Positions 1 to 7,847 of a stretch of DNA of 61,555 nucleotides are shown here, one piece after another. The translations under genes were made by a program, and so were the position numbers. The notes under the pieces are model-generated. The model was not told where the DNA came from. It was given only the letters and a program-made list of their open reading frames with translations, and did no database searches. Numbering within the stretch: the stretch's first letter is position 1; each line of letters starts with the position of its first letter. Source of the stretch: Chloroflexi bacterium OLB15 (GTDB taxonomy: Bacteria; Chloroflexota; Anaerolineae; Aggregatilineales; Phototrophicaceae). Where the stretch lies: positions 1-61,555 of the forward strand of contig LMZS01000048.1 of assembly GCA_001567085.1 (NCBI GenBank). The letters run 5' to 3'.

Positions 1-83
1 GCGTACGCCTTTGCTTCCTTGAAATTTTATGAATATTGCGGTACATCTTTTTAACCTTCTCTCACCGCCTGACGAGCCAAATA

Positions 84-1511
84 ATGGCGACATTCTGCCG
101 AAAACAAGAGCTTTTCAGAGACGCTGCTGCTGAAAAACGACCCAGCTCACCGCGAAAAACGTGGCCGATTGCGGGGCGCATTTTCCCTGAAACGCTGGAA
201 ATTGACGATAACCACGCGCTGTGGGTGGGGCAGATGCCGGATTATCTTCCGGCAGCGCCGCTGAAAGCGAATATCAGCGCCGATCTCGTGATCATTGGGG
301 GTGGGTTTACAGGCGTCTCTACCGCCTATCACTTCAGCCGCCGCTACCCGGAAAAGCGCGTCGTTTTGCTTGAGGCGAAAACGCTGGCAAACGGGGCAAG
401 CGGGCGCAACGGCGGCATGATGCTCAACTGGCTGCCCAGTATGTACGGGTGCAGCCCGGAGATGACCCGGCGGGTTTACCAGATGACCCATGCAGGCATC
501 CAGATGATTACGGAGATCATCCAGAGGCATCAGCTTCCAGTAAGCTATCGCCTGGATGGAACGGTGACGGCCTACACGCATGAACAGCAAGTTGAGGCGG
601 CTCAACAGGAAGTTGAACTACAGCAGCAGCTTGGCATACCGGTCAGTTTTCTCGATGCCAGTACGCTGCGGCAGCGGTTGAATTTACACGGGGTGTATGG
701 TGCCGTCTTTGATCCAAATTCCGGCCAGATTAACGGCGCGCAGTTGGTGCGTTCGCTGCGGCCAGTGCTGCAAGCGCAAGGGGTAGAGATTTACGAGCAA
801 ACGCCAGTTTTAGCGATTCGGGAAGGCTCAACCCTGACGCTTCAAACACCGCTGGCAGAAGTTAAGGCCGGAGCGATTGTCCTGGCGACCAACGGCTATA
901 CGGGCAAGTTGGGATACTTTCGAGAGGCCATTTTCCCGCTGCATTCGCATGTCTTCGCCACAGCGCCTTTAAGCGCGGCAGAGTTAGAGCAGCTAGGCTG
1001 GCGAGAATACGCGGGCTATTCAGATGATCGGGATCGCATCGCCTATTCAAGTTTAACCCGTGAGGGCAATATCGTGTTCGGCGGCGGCAGCAACCGGGCT
1101 TACGCGTATCTTTTCAGAAATCGCACGCGCTGGCCGGATGCTTCCAGCGCGACGAATCGCGCATTTAGCAGAATTGCAGAGACGATGAACGGCTATTTGC
1201 CGCAGGGCAAGAATTTGCCAATCGCCCACCGCTGGACGGGGACGCTTGGGATCACCCTCAATCGGCAGCCTCTGGTCGGCGTGCGCGGCGAGCAGCAGAA
1301 TATTTATTACGCTGTGGGATACTGCGGGCATGGCGTAACGCTGGCTAATATTGCCGGGCAAATTTTAACGGATATGTATTCTAAAGATGATGAACAGTGG
1401 CGCGATCTGCCTTTTTATCAGGCAGCGCCAGCGCCGATTCCGCCGGAACCTTTCCGCTGGATCGGGTATCAAATGTATACACGTTTAACCGGCAGATCGC
1501 CGAGACTGTAA
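84..1511 (+). CDS. FAD-dependent oxidoreductase, DAO/PuuB-like
   Basis: This is a flavoprotein of the D-amino-acid oxidase superfamily, resembling gamma-glutamylputrescine oxidases and other amine or amino-acid oxidases. The dinucleotide-binding motif [11 protein letters not shown] lies about 67 residues into the protein. It is followed by VVLLEA and the GASGRNGG motif that contacts FAD in this family. The C-terminal [18 protein letters not shown] segment is the usual flavin-closing motif. An in-frame TTG at 36 lies just after the upstream stop, but ATG 84 looks more likely. No strong Shine-Dalgarno is visible, and ATG 234 is also possible. The residues before the Rossmann fold (about 60) match the extended N-terminus of PuuB-like proteins. 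The substrate cannot be read from sequence. The family is secure; the substrate class is inferred. Confidence 0.85.
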   Translation: MATFCRKQELFRDAAAEKRPSSPRKTWPIAGRIFPETLEIDDNHALWVGQMPDYLPAAPLKANISADLVIIGGGFTGVSTAYHFSRRYPEKRVVLLEAKTLANGASGRNGGMMLNWLPSMYGCSPEMTRRVYQMTHAGIQMITEIIQRHQLPVSYRLDGTVTAYTHEQQVEAAQQEVELQQQLGIPVSFLDASTLRQRLNLHGVYGAVFDPNSGQINGAQLVRSLRPVLQAQGVEIYEQTPVLAIREGSTLTLQTPLAEVKAGAIVLATNGYTGKLGYFREAIFPLHSHVFATAPLSAAELEQLGWREYAGYSDDRDRIAYSSLTREGNIVFGGGSNRAYAYLFRNRTRWPDASSATNRAFSRIAETMNGYLPQGKNLPIAHRWTGTLGITLNRQPLVGVRGEQQNIYYAVGYCGHGVTLANIAGQILTDMYSKDDEQWRDLPFYQAAPAPIPPEPFRWIGYQMYTRLTGRSPRL

Positions 1512-1630
1512 GGGCGCGGATATGCCGCCGCGAGGCTTTGTTTTGGGCAGCGATTCCGCTTGACATCCCTTAGAACCTCGACTATGCTGAAGTGCAGGAC
1601 TAAGCAATCTCCGAAATAGTGGTGTCTATC

Positions 1631-1860
1631 ATGGCAACCCTCGTCATCGGCGCTGGCACAGCCGGGCTTACCGCCGCACGCGATCTTCACAACGCGGGTG
1701 CAGCGGTTACGGTGCTGGAAGCGCGCGGGCGTACCGGAGGGCGCGTTTTTTACAGATCGCTCCTTCTCTTACCCCCCTGTCAAGTTTGGCGCAGCATTCA
1801 TTCACGGCAGTGAAGCTCCGACTTGACTGATCATCCATAAGCTCGGCCTGACAACTTCAC
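1631..1860 (+). pseudogene. Flavin amine oxidase, decayed N-terminal fragment
   Basis: The fragment starts MATLVIGAGTAGLTAARDL and continues to EARGRTGGRV, the FAD-binding start of polyamine/monoamine oxidases. A six-T run at 1746-1751 then shifts the frame. One base removed restores FTDRSFSYPPVKFGAAFIHG, the next conserved block of the family. A TGA at the position of a conserved Trp (after APT) interrupts that frame near 1829. Recognisable homology ends around 1860, so roughly 85% of the gene is missing. It lies between an intact flavoenzyme and a broken acetyltransferase, which points to a decaying accessory stretch. The disruption is beyond a single sequencing error. Confidence 0.75.
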
Positions 1861-2085
1861 ACGGGCAGAACGTAAGTGATTCGCCAGTTCGATTTGCGAA
1901 TCGCTCATCGTTGCCTGCGCGCGTTGGGCAGATGGGAAACCCAACTCTAGCCCCCTATGGACATGCTTTGTTCCCGCGAGGACGGCACTTATGCTGAAAC
2001 TCGCAGCTTGCGACGCTATGAGGCGCGCCAGGAAAGTGCGCCGCGCAGCAAGCGAAATTCTACCGGCATTGTAGAAAGGCATTTT

Positions 2086-2862
2086 ATGTTAGCAGTACAG
2101 GCAGCACCCAATATGCGGCGAGAAGACGCGCCAATCGCGATCCTGCCGCCTTCCGAGCGCTATTTTGAGCAGATGTGCGAGTTAGACGCCATTTGCTACC
2201 TGATAGACGACCGGAAAGCATGGGCAACACCCGAATACTACCGCGCCCAATCGGCAAACTTCGCTGAAGGGCAGTTTATCGCGGTGGATACGGGAACGGA
2301 TCGCGTGGTCGGCTTTACCGCCTGCATGCGCATTGATTTTGACCCGACACAACCGCTGCTTTCGAGCTGGAACCACACCACCAACTATGGTTGACTGACC
2401 ACGCACCGCCCCAACGGGGAATGGATGTATGGCGTCGACTCGGCGGTACATCCAGATTATCGAGGTCGCGGCGTGGGCAGCAAGTTGATGGACGCCCGTT
2501 TCGCAGTCCTCAAGCAGTTAAACCTGCGCGGCATGATCGCCGGAAGTTTATTCATTGACTACGCCAAAGTAGCCGATCAGATGACGCCGGAACAGTACGT
2601 GCAGGACGTGATTGAAGGCAAACGTTTCGACACCAATTTGACCAAACAGCTCCATAAGGGTTTTAGGGTACACAACCTGATCCCGAACTATTTCCAGGAC
2701 GCGCGCACGAAGAACTTTGCGGCGGCGATTGTGTGGGAAAACCCGGATTACGATCCGACCCGCCCGATCCTACGCAAAGCCAATATCATTCCGGTACGCT
2801 TTGATGTGCGCTTGAAACCTGTGGCGACACCGGCAGCGGTGTGGTCGGCAGCGGGAATATAG
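2086..2862 (+). pseudogene. GNAT N-acetyltransferase with in-frame TGA
   Basis: Two open segments in the same frame (2086-2394 and 2395-2862) together form one GNAT-family acetyltransferase of about 258 residues. The acetyl-CoA loop is VHPDYRGRGVGSKLMD, about 125 residues in. TGA 2392-2394 lies where the reading NYG(W)LTTHRPNG would expect Trp. ATG 2086 has an AAAGG Shine-Dalgarno nearby, so it is preferred to the earlier in-frame ATG 1957. The C-terminal portion (KGFRVHNLIPNYF) matches long GNAT proteins found next to carbon-nitrogen hydrolases and amino-acid enzymes. Either it is a one-step pseudogene or the stop is a sequence error. A downstream initiation product would lack the N-terminal half of the fold. 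Confidence 0.75.
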
Positions 2863-2930
2863 GGGAGAGGAGCGATCTCAATTGCGCAAATTCTCAGCGC
2901 CAGCGGCGCTGTTCTTATAGGGTAACACAG

Positions 2931-2960
2931 CAGGGCGATGGGTAATCTGTCGCCCTGTTT
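2931..2960 (+). terminator. Hairpin terminator after GNAT gene
   Basis: Perfect 8-bp stem CAGGGCGA (2931-2938) / TCGCCCTG (2950-2957) with an 11-nt loop, followed by TTT. It lies between the GNAT gene and the convergent gene ending at 2981. Confidence 0.55.
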
Positions 2961-2980
2961 GATTCTCAGGTAGCGATGTC

Positions 2981-3337
2981 TCAGCAATTTACATAGAGGA
3001 TAGGACTTTGTGAACCGCGCTTACGGTAGTGCCTGACGCCTTGTCCAATATAGTGCTTCATCTCAGATGCTACTTGGCCCGTAAATCGCCACCGATTCCT
3101 TATCTGCTGGTTCGGGTTTTGGGTAGTTACCGGTTCCCAACTATGAATGCTAAAAACTTCAAGTATCTCCCCTCGATAAACGGTGAATGCATATTTTGCC
3201 TTTTCACGGCGCTTACCAATTACCCAATCACCACGTGTGATTTTATATAAATCATTCCCGCCATCTTGGTATGTGCGGTTAACGCTTATTAGAATTGAAG
3301 GCTCGTGTATATAAGCTTCTGTTAATGATTGTTGCAT
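2981..3337 (-). CDS. Uncharacterised 118-aa protein
   Basis: I do not recognise a named function. It is soluble, basic and rich in aromatic residues, with no signal peptide. The central blocks TRGDWVIGKRREKAKYAF and VYRGEILEVFSI, and the ending SPILYVNC, resemble a widespread family of short uncharacterised bacterial proteins often seen in accessory regions. That similarity is from memory and was not searched. The start has a clear Shine-Dalgarno (GGAGACTCTCAA before ATG). The gene sits alone between decayed genes and a hydrolase. Its AT content is visibly higher than the flanks, with many AAA/AAT/ATA codons, which suggests transfer. Confidence 0.7.
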   Translation of the reverse strand: MQQSLTEAYIHEPSILISVNRTYQDGGNDLYKITRGDWVIGKRREKAKYAFTVYRGEILEVFSIHSWEPVTTQNPNQQIRNRWRFTGQVASEMKHYIGQGVRHYRKRGSQSPILYVNC

Positions 3338-3371
3338 TTGAGAGTCTCCCTTTATCTAGTGCCCTTCAAGA

Positions 3372-4238
3372 TTATTTAGCAAAGAATAACTTCCCCGCAA
3401 TCAGCCCCTTCACAAAATAGGTCAAATCTTCATCCGGTTCGCTGCCGGTGCGGGATTTGGCGGCCGCCAACACCGCCGCTTCATCCGTTCCTGATTCGGC
3501 GATCAGCTCGCCAGCCAGGCGTATTTTGCCAGTCAGCGCGTTAAATTCAGCGTAGGACATGACGGTATCCGCGTGGCCTTCGATGTAGTGTTGAGCGTCA
3601 AATGTAACCAGCTTATCCAGCAGCGGGAACAGGCGTTCCGGCGTGTAATGGCGCACGGGCGTATACACAGCGTCATACAGGCAGTCGCCTAAAAACAGCA
3701 GCCGATCTTCAGGAATATAGGCGACGACCGAATCCGCCGCGTGATCGCCGCCTACATGCCGCAGCAGGCAGGTCACGCCGCCTAAATCAATGTCCAGCGC
3801 ATCGTCAAACAGGATGTCTGGCAGGGCGATACGTATGCTGCGCGGCGCGGGCAGTTCCAGCTTGATGTTATCGGCGCAAAAGGCGATCTCTTTACCTGCT
3901 GCCACCCGCTGATCCAGCGCTTCATCCGTCCATTCATAGGCAGCCTGTATCGCCAGTTCCCGCGCGGTCAGGCGGTGGGCGATCAAGGGTGTGCCGATTT
4001 CTGCCGCGCCGAACACATGATCCCAGTGCCAGTGGGTGAGCGCAACCAAACGCGGGGCGGGGATGCCGTTTTTAGCCAGTTGATCCAGAAATAAGCGCGC
4101 ATGTGCATCAGATGAAGCGGCGTCCAGCATAAGGGTAAAACGCTCGCCAACCACCGCGCATAGTGAAGGGCGATCCGGCTCAGCAGGCGGCATCCAGTAA
4201 ACGTGATCGGTCAACTTTTGGAGCGCAAGTTCAGGCAT
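3372..4238 (-). CDS. Metallo-beta-lactamase-fold hydrolase
   Basis: A 288-residue MBL-superfamily protein. The dinuclear metal motif is THWHWDH (His69, His71, Asp73, His74). Later ligands are the His in RHVGGDHAAD, the Asp of FLGDCLYD and the His of EGHAD. The N-terminal VYWMPPAEPDRPSLCAVVG begins the usual first beta-sheet. No signal peptide is evident, so it is probably cytoplasmic. Substrates in this superfamily range from thioesters and lactones to nucleic acids and cannot be assigned here. The N-terminal coding region runs divergently against the DUF309 gene, whose chosen start (4353) leaves about 115 bp between them. Confidence 0.88.
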   Translation of the reverse strand: MPELALQKLTDHVYWMPPAEPDRPSLCAVVGERFTLMLDAASSDAHARLFLDQLAKNGIPAPRLVALTHWHWDHVFGAAEIGTPLIAHRLTARELAIQAAYEWTDEALDQRVAAGKEIAFCADNIKLELPAPRSIRIALPDILFDDALDIDLGGVTCLLRHVGGDHAADSVVAYIPEDRLLFLGDCLYDAVYTPVRHYTPERLFPLLDKLVTFDAQHYIEGHADTVMSYAEFNALTGKIRLAGELIAESGTDEAAVLAAAKSRTGSEPDEDLTYFVKGLIAGKLFFAK

Positions 4239-4352
4239 TTTGGTTCCGCGTTGTATTTCGACACTCGATATAATGAAGATATTAGCCTAAGCGGCAGCAG
4301 AGATGTCAACACCTCTTTTAGAACAGGGTCTCGATCTGACCGCCATGCCTCA

Positions 4353-4757
4353 ATGAAAGATACTGATCAACTCACTCCCTGCGAAGAACCACTTCCCCCT
4401 TTAGCGGAGGAAGCGATTCGCCTGTTCAACGCGGGCGAATACCACGCCCAGCACGATTTGCTTGAGGAAGTGTGGCGGAATGAGCCGCGCAAGATACGAA
4501 ATTTGTATCAGGGCGTGCTGCAAGTGGGGCTGGCGTATTATCACATCGTGCAGGGCAACCGGCGCGGGGCGCTGAAGATGTTCAAGCGCAGCGAACGCTG
4601 GCTGAAAGACCTGCCCGATAGCTGCCAGACGATTGATATTGCCGCGCTCAAAGCAGATGCGGCGCAGGCGAAAGCGGCGGTGCTGGCGCTGGCCGATAGC
4701 ACGATGGGCGAATTTGACAGATCGCTTTTGCAACCAGTGAAACGCCGTTTTGAATAA
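4353..4757 (+). CDS. DUF309 domain protein
   Basis: A 134-residue helical protein whose core (EEAIRLFNAGEYHAQHDLLE, then YQGVLQVGLAYYHI and NRRGALKMFKR) matches DUF309. This small all-alpha family has conserved His/Glu residues (EYHAQHDLLEEVW) and no established biochemical function. The ATG at 4353 is chosen because upstream in-frame sequence runs into the divergent hydrolase and does not resemble the family. The next gene begins 24 bp after the stop, but a TATAAT box between them suggests it has its own promoter. Confidence 0.82.
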   Translation: MKDTDQLTPCEEPLPPLAEEAIRLFNAGEYHAQHDLLEEVWRNEPRKIRNLYQGVLQVGLAYYHIVQGNRRGALKMFKRSERWLKDLPDSCQTIDIAALKADAAQAKAAVLALADSTMGEFDRSLLQPVKRRFE

Positions 4758-4763
4758 TTTCGT

Positions 4764-4769
4764 TATAAT
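4764..4769 (+). promoter_or_regulatory. -10 box TATAAT before dehydratase
   Basis: TATAAT lies 11 bp before the TTG at 4781. I see no -35 at 16-18 bp. If it is used, the transcript would begin about 5 nt before the TTG start, making it nearly leaderless. Confidence 0.4.
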
Positions 4770-4780
4770 CAGGTCAAAAC

Positions 4781-5758
4781 TTGGAAGAAAGTGACTTTGT
4801 TTTGACTCCCATCCCCCCCCAACTTGAGGATGTGCTGCGGGCGCGTGAGCGCATTCGCCCGTATATTCCGCCAACGCCGGTTGAAGAAGCCAATGCCTTG
4901 CCCGGCCGGGTGTTCCTGAAACTTGAAAACGCCAACAAAACCCACTCGTTCAAGGTGCGCGGCGCGCTGAATGCCATGCTGGCGCTGACCGACGAAGAGC
5001 GCGAACGCGGGGTGATCACGGCTTCTACAGGCAATCATGCGCAGGGCGTTGCCAATGCCGCGCGGATTCTTGGCGTAAAAGCCACGATCATCATGCCAGA
5101 GTCTGCGGCGCGGCGAAAAATACTGGGCGTGAAACGGTTGGGCGCAGAAATCGTGCTGTTCGGTGAAACCTATGACGAAGCCGAAGAAGAAGCGCATCGT
5201 TTACAGCATGAAAGAGGGATGACTTATGTTTCCCCCTATAACGATCCAGATGTGATCGCCGGCGCAGGCACTATCGGGCTGGAAATTCTGGATGCGGTCA
5301 AAGAAGTGCAGCGGGTGATCGTGCCAATTGGCGGCGGTGGGTTGATCAGCGGGATTGCTACGGTGATCAAAAGCCGCGATCCTTCGATTGAGGTGATTGG
5401 CGTGAATCCGCTAACATCGCCGGAAATGTACAACCTGATTTATGATCTTGAGCATACGACAGGCGGGGAATCGCTGGCGGATGCGCTGCCGGGAAAAATT
5501 GAAGCTGGCTCTATCACGGTTGAGATTGTGAAACAACTGGTTGATCGGATTGTGCTGGCAAGCGAAGAAGACATCGCGCGGGCGATGCGCTATATGGCAT
5601 TTGAACAAGGCTGGATTGCCGAAGGCGGCGGGGTGGTGGGCATCGCCGCGCTGACCAACGGCGCTATTCCGCCCGAAATCCCCGAAGGGGCGACGGTCAT
5701 CGTGATCAGCGGTGGCAACGTGGACGGCGACGTACTGCGTGAGGCGCTTGCGCTGTAA
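4781..5758 (+). CDS. Threonine/serine ammonia-lyase (PLP, fold type II)
   Basis: A pyridoxal-phosphate enzyme that deaminates L-threonine or L-serine to the 2-oxo acid. The Schiff-base lysine lies in THSFKVRGA, the substrate/asparagine loop is TASTGNHAQG, and the phosphate loop is IGGGGLISG. At 325 residues it has only the catalytic domain, without the C-terminal ACT-like regulatory domains of biosynthetic IlvA. It is therefore closer to the short catabolic form, and serine racemase is an alternative. The start is uncertain: TTG 4781 opens the frame, and TTG 4802 lies 12 nt after a GAAGAAAG that could be its Shine-Dalgarno. The enzyme family is certain, the physiological direction is not. Confidence 0.9.
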   Translation: MEESDFVLTPIPPQLEDVLRARERIRPYIPPTPVEEANALPGRVFLKLENANKTHSFKVRGALNAMLALTDEERERGVITASTGNHAQGVANAARILGVKATIIMPESAARRKILGVKRLGAEIVLFGETYDEAEEEAHRLQHERGMTYVSPYNDPDVIAGAGTIGLEILDAVKEVQRVIVPIGGGGLISGIATVIKSRDPSIEVIGVNPLTSPEMYNLIYDLEHTTGGESLADALPGKIEAGSITVEIVKQLVDRIVLASEEDIARAMRYMAFEQGWIAEGGGVVGIAALTNGAIPPEIPEGATVIVISGGNVDGDVLREALAL

Positions 5759-5782
5759 AATGAAGTTCAGCTTTTCAAATAT

Positions 5783-5812
5783 TTCACGTCAATGCCCCGT
5801 TTGCGCTATAAT
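5783..5812 (+). promoter_or_regulatory. Putative dnaN promoter
   Basis: TATAAT at 5807-5812 with TTCACG at 5783-5788, 18 bp apart. It lies about 100 bp upstream of the dnaN start in an otherwise gene-free 150-bp gap. Confidence 0.45.
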
Positions 5813-5909
5813 TTAGTGGCATCTTTGACCACCTAAAGTGATCGGGATTTGCCCGTCACCTGTTACGTTCACATAGAATAATTGCACTTCGTTGAGGAGT
5901 TTTGTCGCG

Positions 5910-7043
5910 ATGAAAGTTTCCGTTCTTCAGGAACAGTTGGACAAGGCATTGACGATTCTTTCGCGCGCGGTGGACAGCCGTGTTACCCTGCCGGTTCTGG
6001 GTAATGTGCTGCTCGAAACTGAAGAATCGCGGCTAAAACTGGCGGCGATGAATCAGGAATTGACCATCACCACCTATATCGGCGCAAAGGTAGACAAGGC
6101 CGGCGCGGTGACGCTGCCAGCCAAGACGCTTTCGGAAATGGTAAAAACCCTTTCGCCAGAGCGCGTTGATCTGACATTGGATGCCAACACCCAATCCATT
6201 AACCTGAAATGCGGCGCGACCAACTGGCATGTGCGCGGCATCGCGGCGAACGAGTTTCCGCCGGTGCCAGAGCTATCCGAGCCGGACGTAGTGCTTTCGG
6301 GCAAGGTGCTGCGCGACATGATCACCGAAACTGTGTTTGCATCCGCCAAAGAAGATACGCGCCCGATTTTGACCGGCCTGTACCTGCAATTTGATGGCAA
6401 TGTGATGACCATCGCCGCTGCTGATGGTTTCCGTCTGGCGGTGCGTACCGCGTCCATTGACGCGAATTTCAGCAAGCCGCGCGATATGGTGGTGCCGGCA
6501 AAAACGATGTCTGAAGTGGCGCGAGTGATCATTGATGACGATCTGCCAGTCGGTATCACCCTGCCCGGTGATCGCGACTTGATCCAGTTTCAGGTCGAAA
6601 ACACGGTCATTTCATCGCAATTGATTGATGGCCGCTTCCCGGATTTCAGCGCGATCATCCCCAAGAATTACAACACGGTGATCGGCGTATATACCGATGA
6701 CCTGCTGCGCCATTACAAGCGCGCTGAAATTTTCGCGCGGGACAACAACTACAGCGCGCGCATCACGGTGAAGCCGCCCGCTGGCCCCAGCGAACCCGGC
6801 GCGATGCAGATCAGCGCGCGCAGCAACGAACGCGGCGATTATGAAGGCGCGTTGGAAGCATCGGTAGAAGGCGAATCACTGGATACCGCCTTTAACGTGC
6901 GCTATCTGATTGACGTGTTAAGCGTGATCCCTGAAGAGCGCATTTTGCTGGAAAGCAACGGAGCCGCGTCCCCCGGCGTGATCCGCCCCGATGGCCGCGC
7001 TGACTTTCTGCATCTGATTATGCCGATGAGCGTGAACAAGTAG
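5910..7043 (+). CDS. dnaN: DNA polymerase III sliding clamp (beta)
   Basis: The beta clamp is a ring-shaped homodimer that tethers DNA polymerase III to DNA. The start MKVSVLQEQLDKALTILSRA, the segment LPVLGNVLLE and three similar clamp domains across 377 residues identify it. The end HLIMPMSVNK follows the usual MPM(R) motif that helps form the client-binding pocket. ATG 5910 is chosen because GAGGAG lies 10 bp upstream and it matches the family start; an in-frame ATG-like codon at 5892 is too early. The usual neighbours dnaA and recF are absent and no DnaA-box cluster is visible nearby. The gene therefore gives no evidence for an origin here. Confidence 0.97.
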   Translation: MKVSVLQEQLDKALTILSRAVDSRVTLPVLGNVLLETEESRLKLAAMNQELTITTYIGAKVDKAGAVTLPAKTLSEMVKTLSPERVDLTLDANTQSINLKCGATNWHVRGIAANEFPPVPELSEPDVVLSGKVLRDMITETVFASAKEDTRPILTGLYLQFDGNVMTIAAADGFRLAVRTASIDANFSKPRDMVVPAKTMSEVARVIIDDDLPVGITLPGDRDLIQFQVENTVISSQLIDGRFPDFSAIIPKNYNTVIGVYTDDLLRHYKRAEIFARDNNYSARITVKPPAGPSEPGAMQISARSNERGDYEGALEASVEGESLDTAFNVRYLIDVLSVIPEERILLESNGAASPGVIRPDGRADFLHLIMPMSVNK

Positions 7044-7061
7044 CTTTTCACTGAAAGCCCG

Positions 7062-7646
7062 ATGATTGATAGTCCACAAACTCGCGTTGGCATGTCGCTT
7101 GCAGATTTTCTGCGAGAACAGGCCGACGCGCCGTTTGAACTGATCGACGGAGAGAAGCTGCCAAAGATACCCACTGCGTTCATGCACAGCTTAGTCTTAA
7201 AGAAACTATTCTTGCTATTGGTAGCATACGAGCAGGCGCATAAAACTATTGTTACGCTGTATGAGACGACTTTTGCCCAAACAGAATCACCGGATTGGGT
7301 AAAGGGGTCACATATTCCAGATCTGATGGTGTATCAGGCAGAAACAATTGCCGCCTTTATGAGCAGCGAAGAGGCGTTGCAAAACCGCCCGATTAACGTT
7401 GTGCCTGATTTGTGTGTTGAGGTCGTTTCGCCCACTGACCGCTTTAGTGAGGTTGAACGTAAAGTGAGCCGCTATTTTGAAGATGGCGTGCAAGCAGTAT
7501 GGGTGATCGATCCTGAGGAAAAGCTGGTATTTGCGTATCAAGCTGGCTCAAATCAGGTACAGCGGCTGACAGGCGATAATGAACTGGTCGAACCCAATTT
7601 GCTGCCGGAGTTTACGGCGCGCGTGGGCGATTTGTTTCCGGCTTAA
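7062..7646 (+). CDS. Uma2-family (DUF820) PD-(D/E)XK protein
   Basis: A 194-residue Uma2/DUF820 protein with the restriction-endonuclease fold. The catalytic core is read as IPDLMVYQ, VVPDLCVEVVSPTDR and a Lys in VERKVSRYFEDG, ending with VQAVWVIDPEE, the diagnostic end of the fold. The N-terminal helix SLADFLREQADAPFELIDGE is typical. These proteins are abundant in Chloroflexota and cyanobacteria. They are thought to be nucleases of uncertain role, often in many genomic copies. It starts 18 bp after dnaN, possibly co-transcribed, and is followed by a perfect 10-bp hairpin. Confidence 0.9.
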   Translation: MIDSPQTRVGMSLADFLREQADAPFELIDGEKLPKIPTAFMHSLVLKKLFLLLVAYEQAHKTIVTLYETTFAQTESPDWVKGSHIPDLMVYQAETIAAFMSSEEALQNRPINVVPDLCVEVVSPTDRFSEVERKVSRYFEDGVQAVWVIDPEEKLVFAYQAGSNQVQRLTGDNELVEPNLLPEFTARVGDLFPA

Positions 7647-7789
7647 TGGATTGAAATCCCCAGATTTACCCCACCCCCTTCCTATTCATCTTCTTCCCCG
7701 TCGTTAGCTTGGTGTTCACCTCACGAACAACAGCAGCAACCGCTTGATGATGCTGCGCCCCCTGCAAGCTCAGACAGGCGATAGAATGG

Positions 7790-7822
7790 CCTTGTGGGCA
7801 ATCCAGCAGATCGCCCACAAGG
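7790..7822. terminator. Bidirectional terminator-like hairpin
   Basis: Perfect 10-bp inverted repeat CCTTGTGGGC (7790-7799) / GCCCACAAGG (7813-7822) with a 13-nt loop. It lies between the convergent Uma2 and VWA genes. Neither side has a T-tract, so function as an intrinsic terminator is uncertain. Confidence 0.45.
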
Positions 7823-7847
7823 TATGACAAGGAAATCCCGCGAAAAT

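Noticed and set aside
1829..2394. TGA read as Trp or selenocysteine
   Set aside because: TGA terminates many intact genes in the window; the positions are Trp sites and no SECIS-like structure was noticed.
5910..7043. dnaN as evidence for a replication origin
   Set aside because: No dnaA, recF or gyrB neighbours and no DnaA-box cluster nearby.
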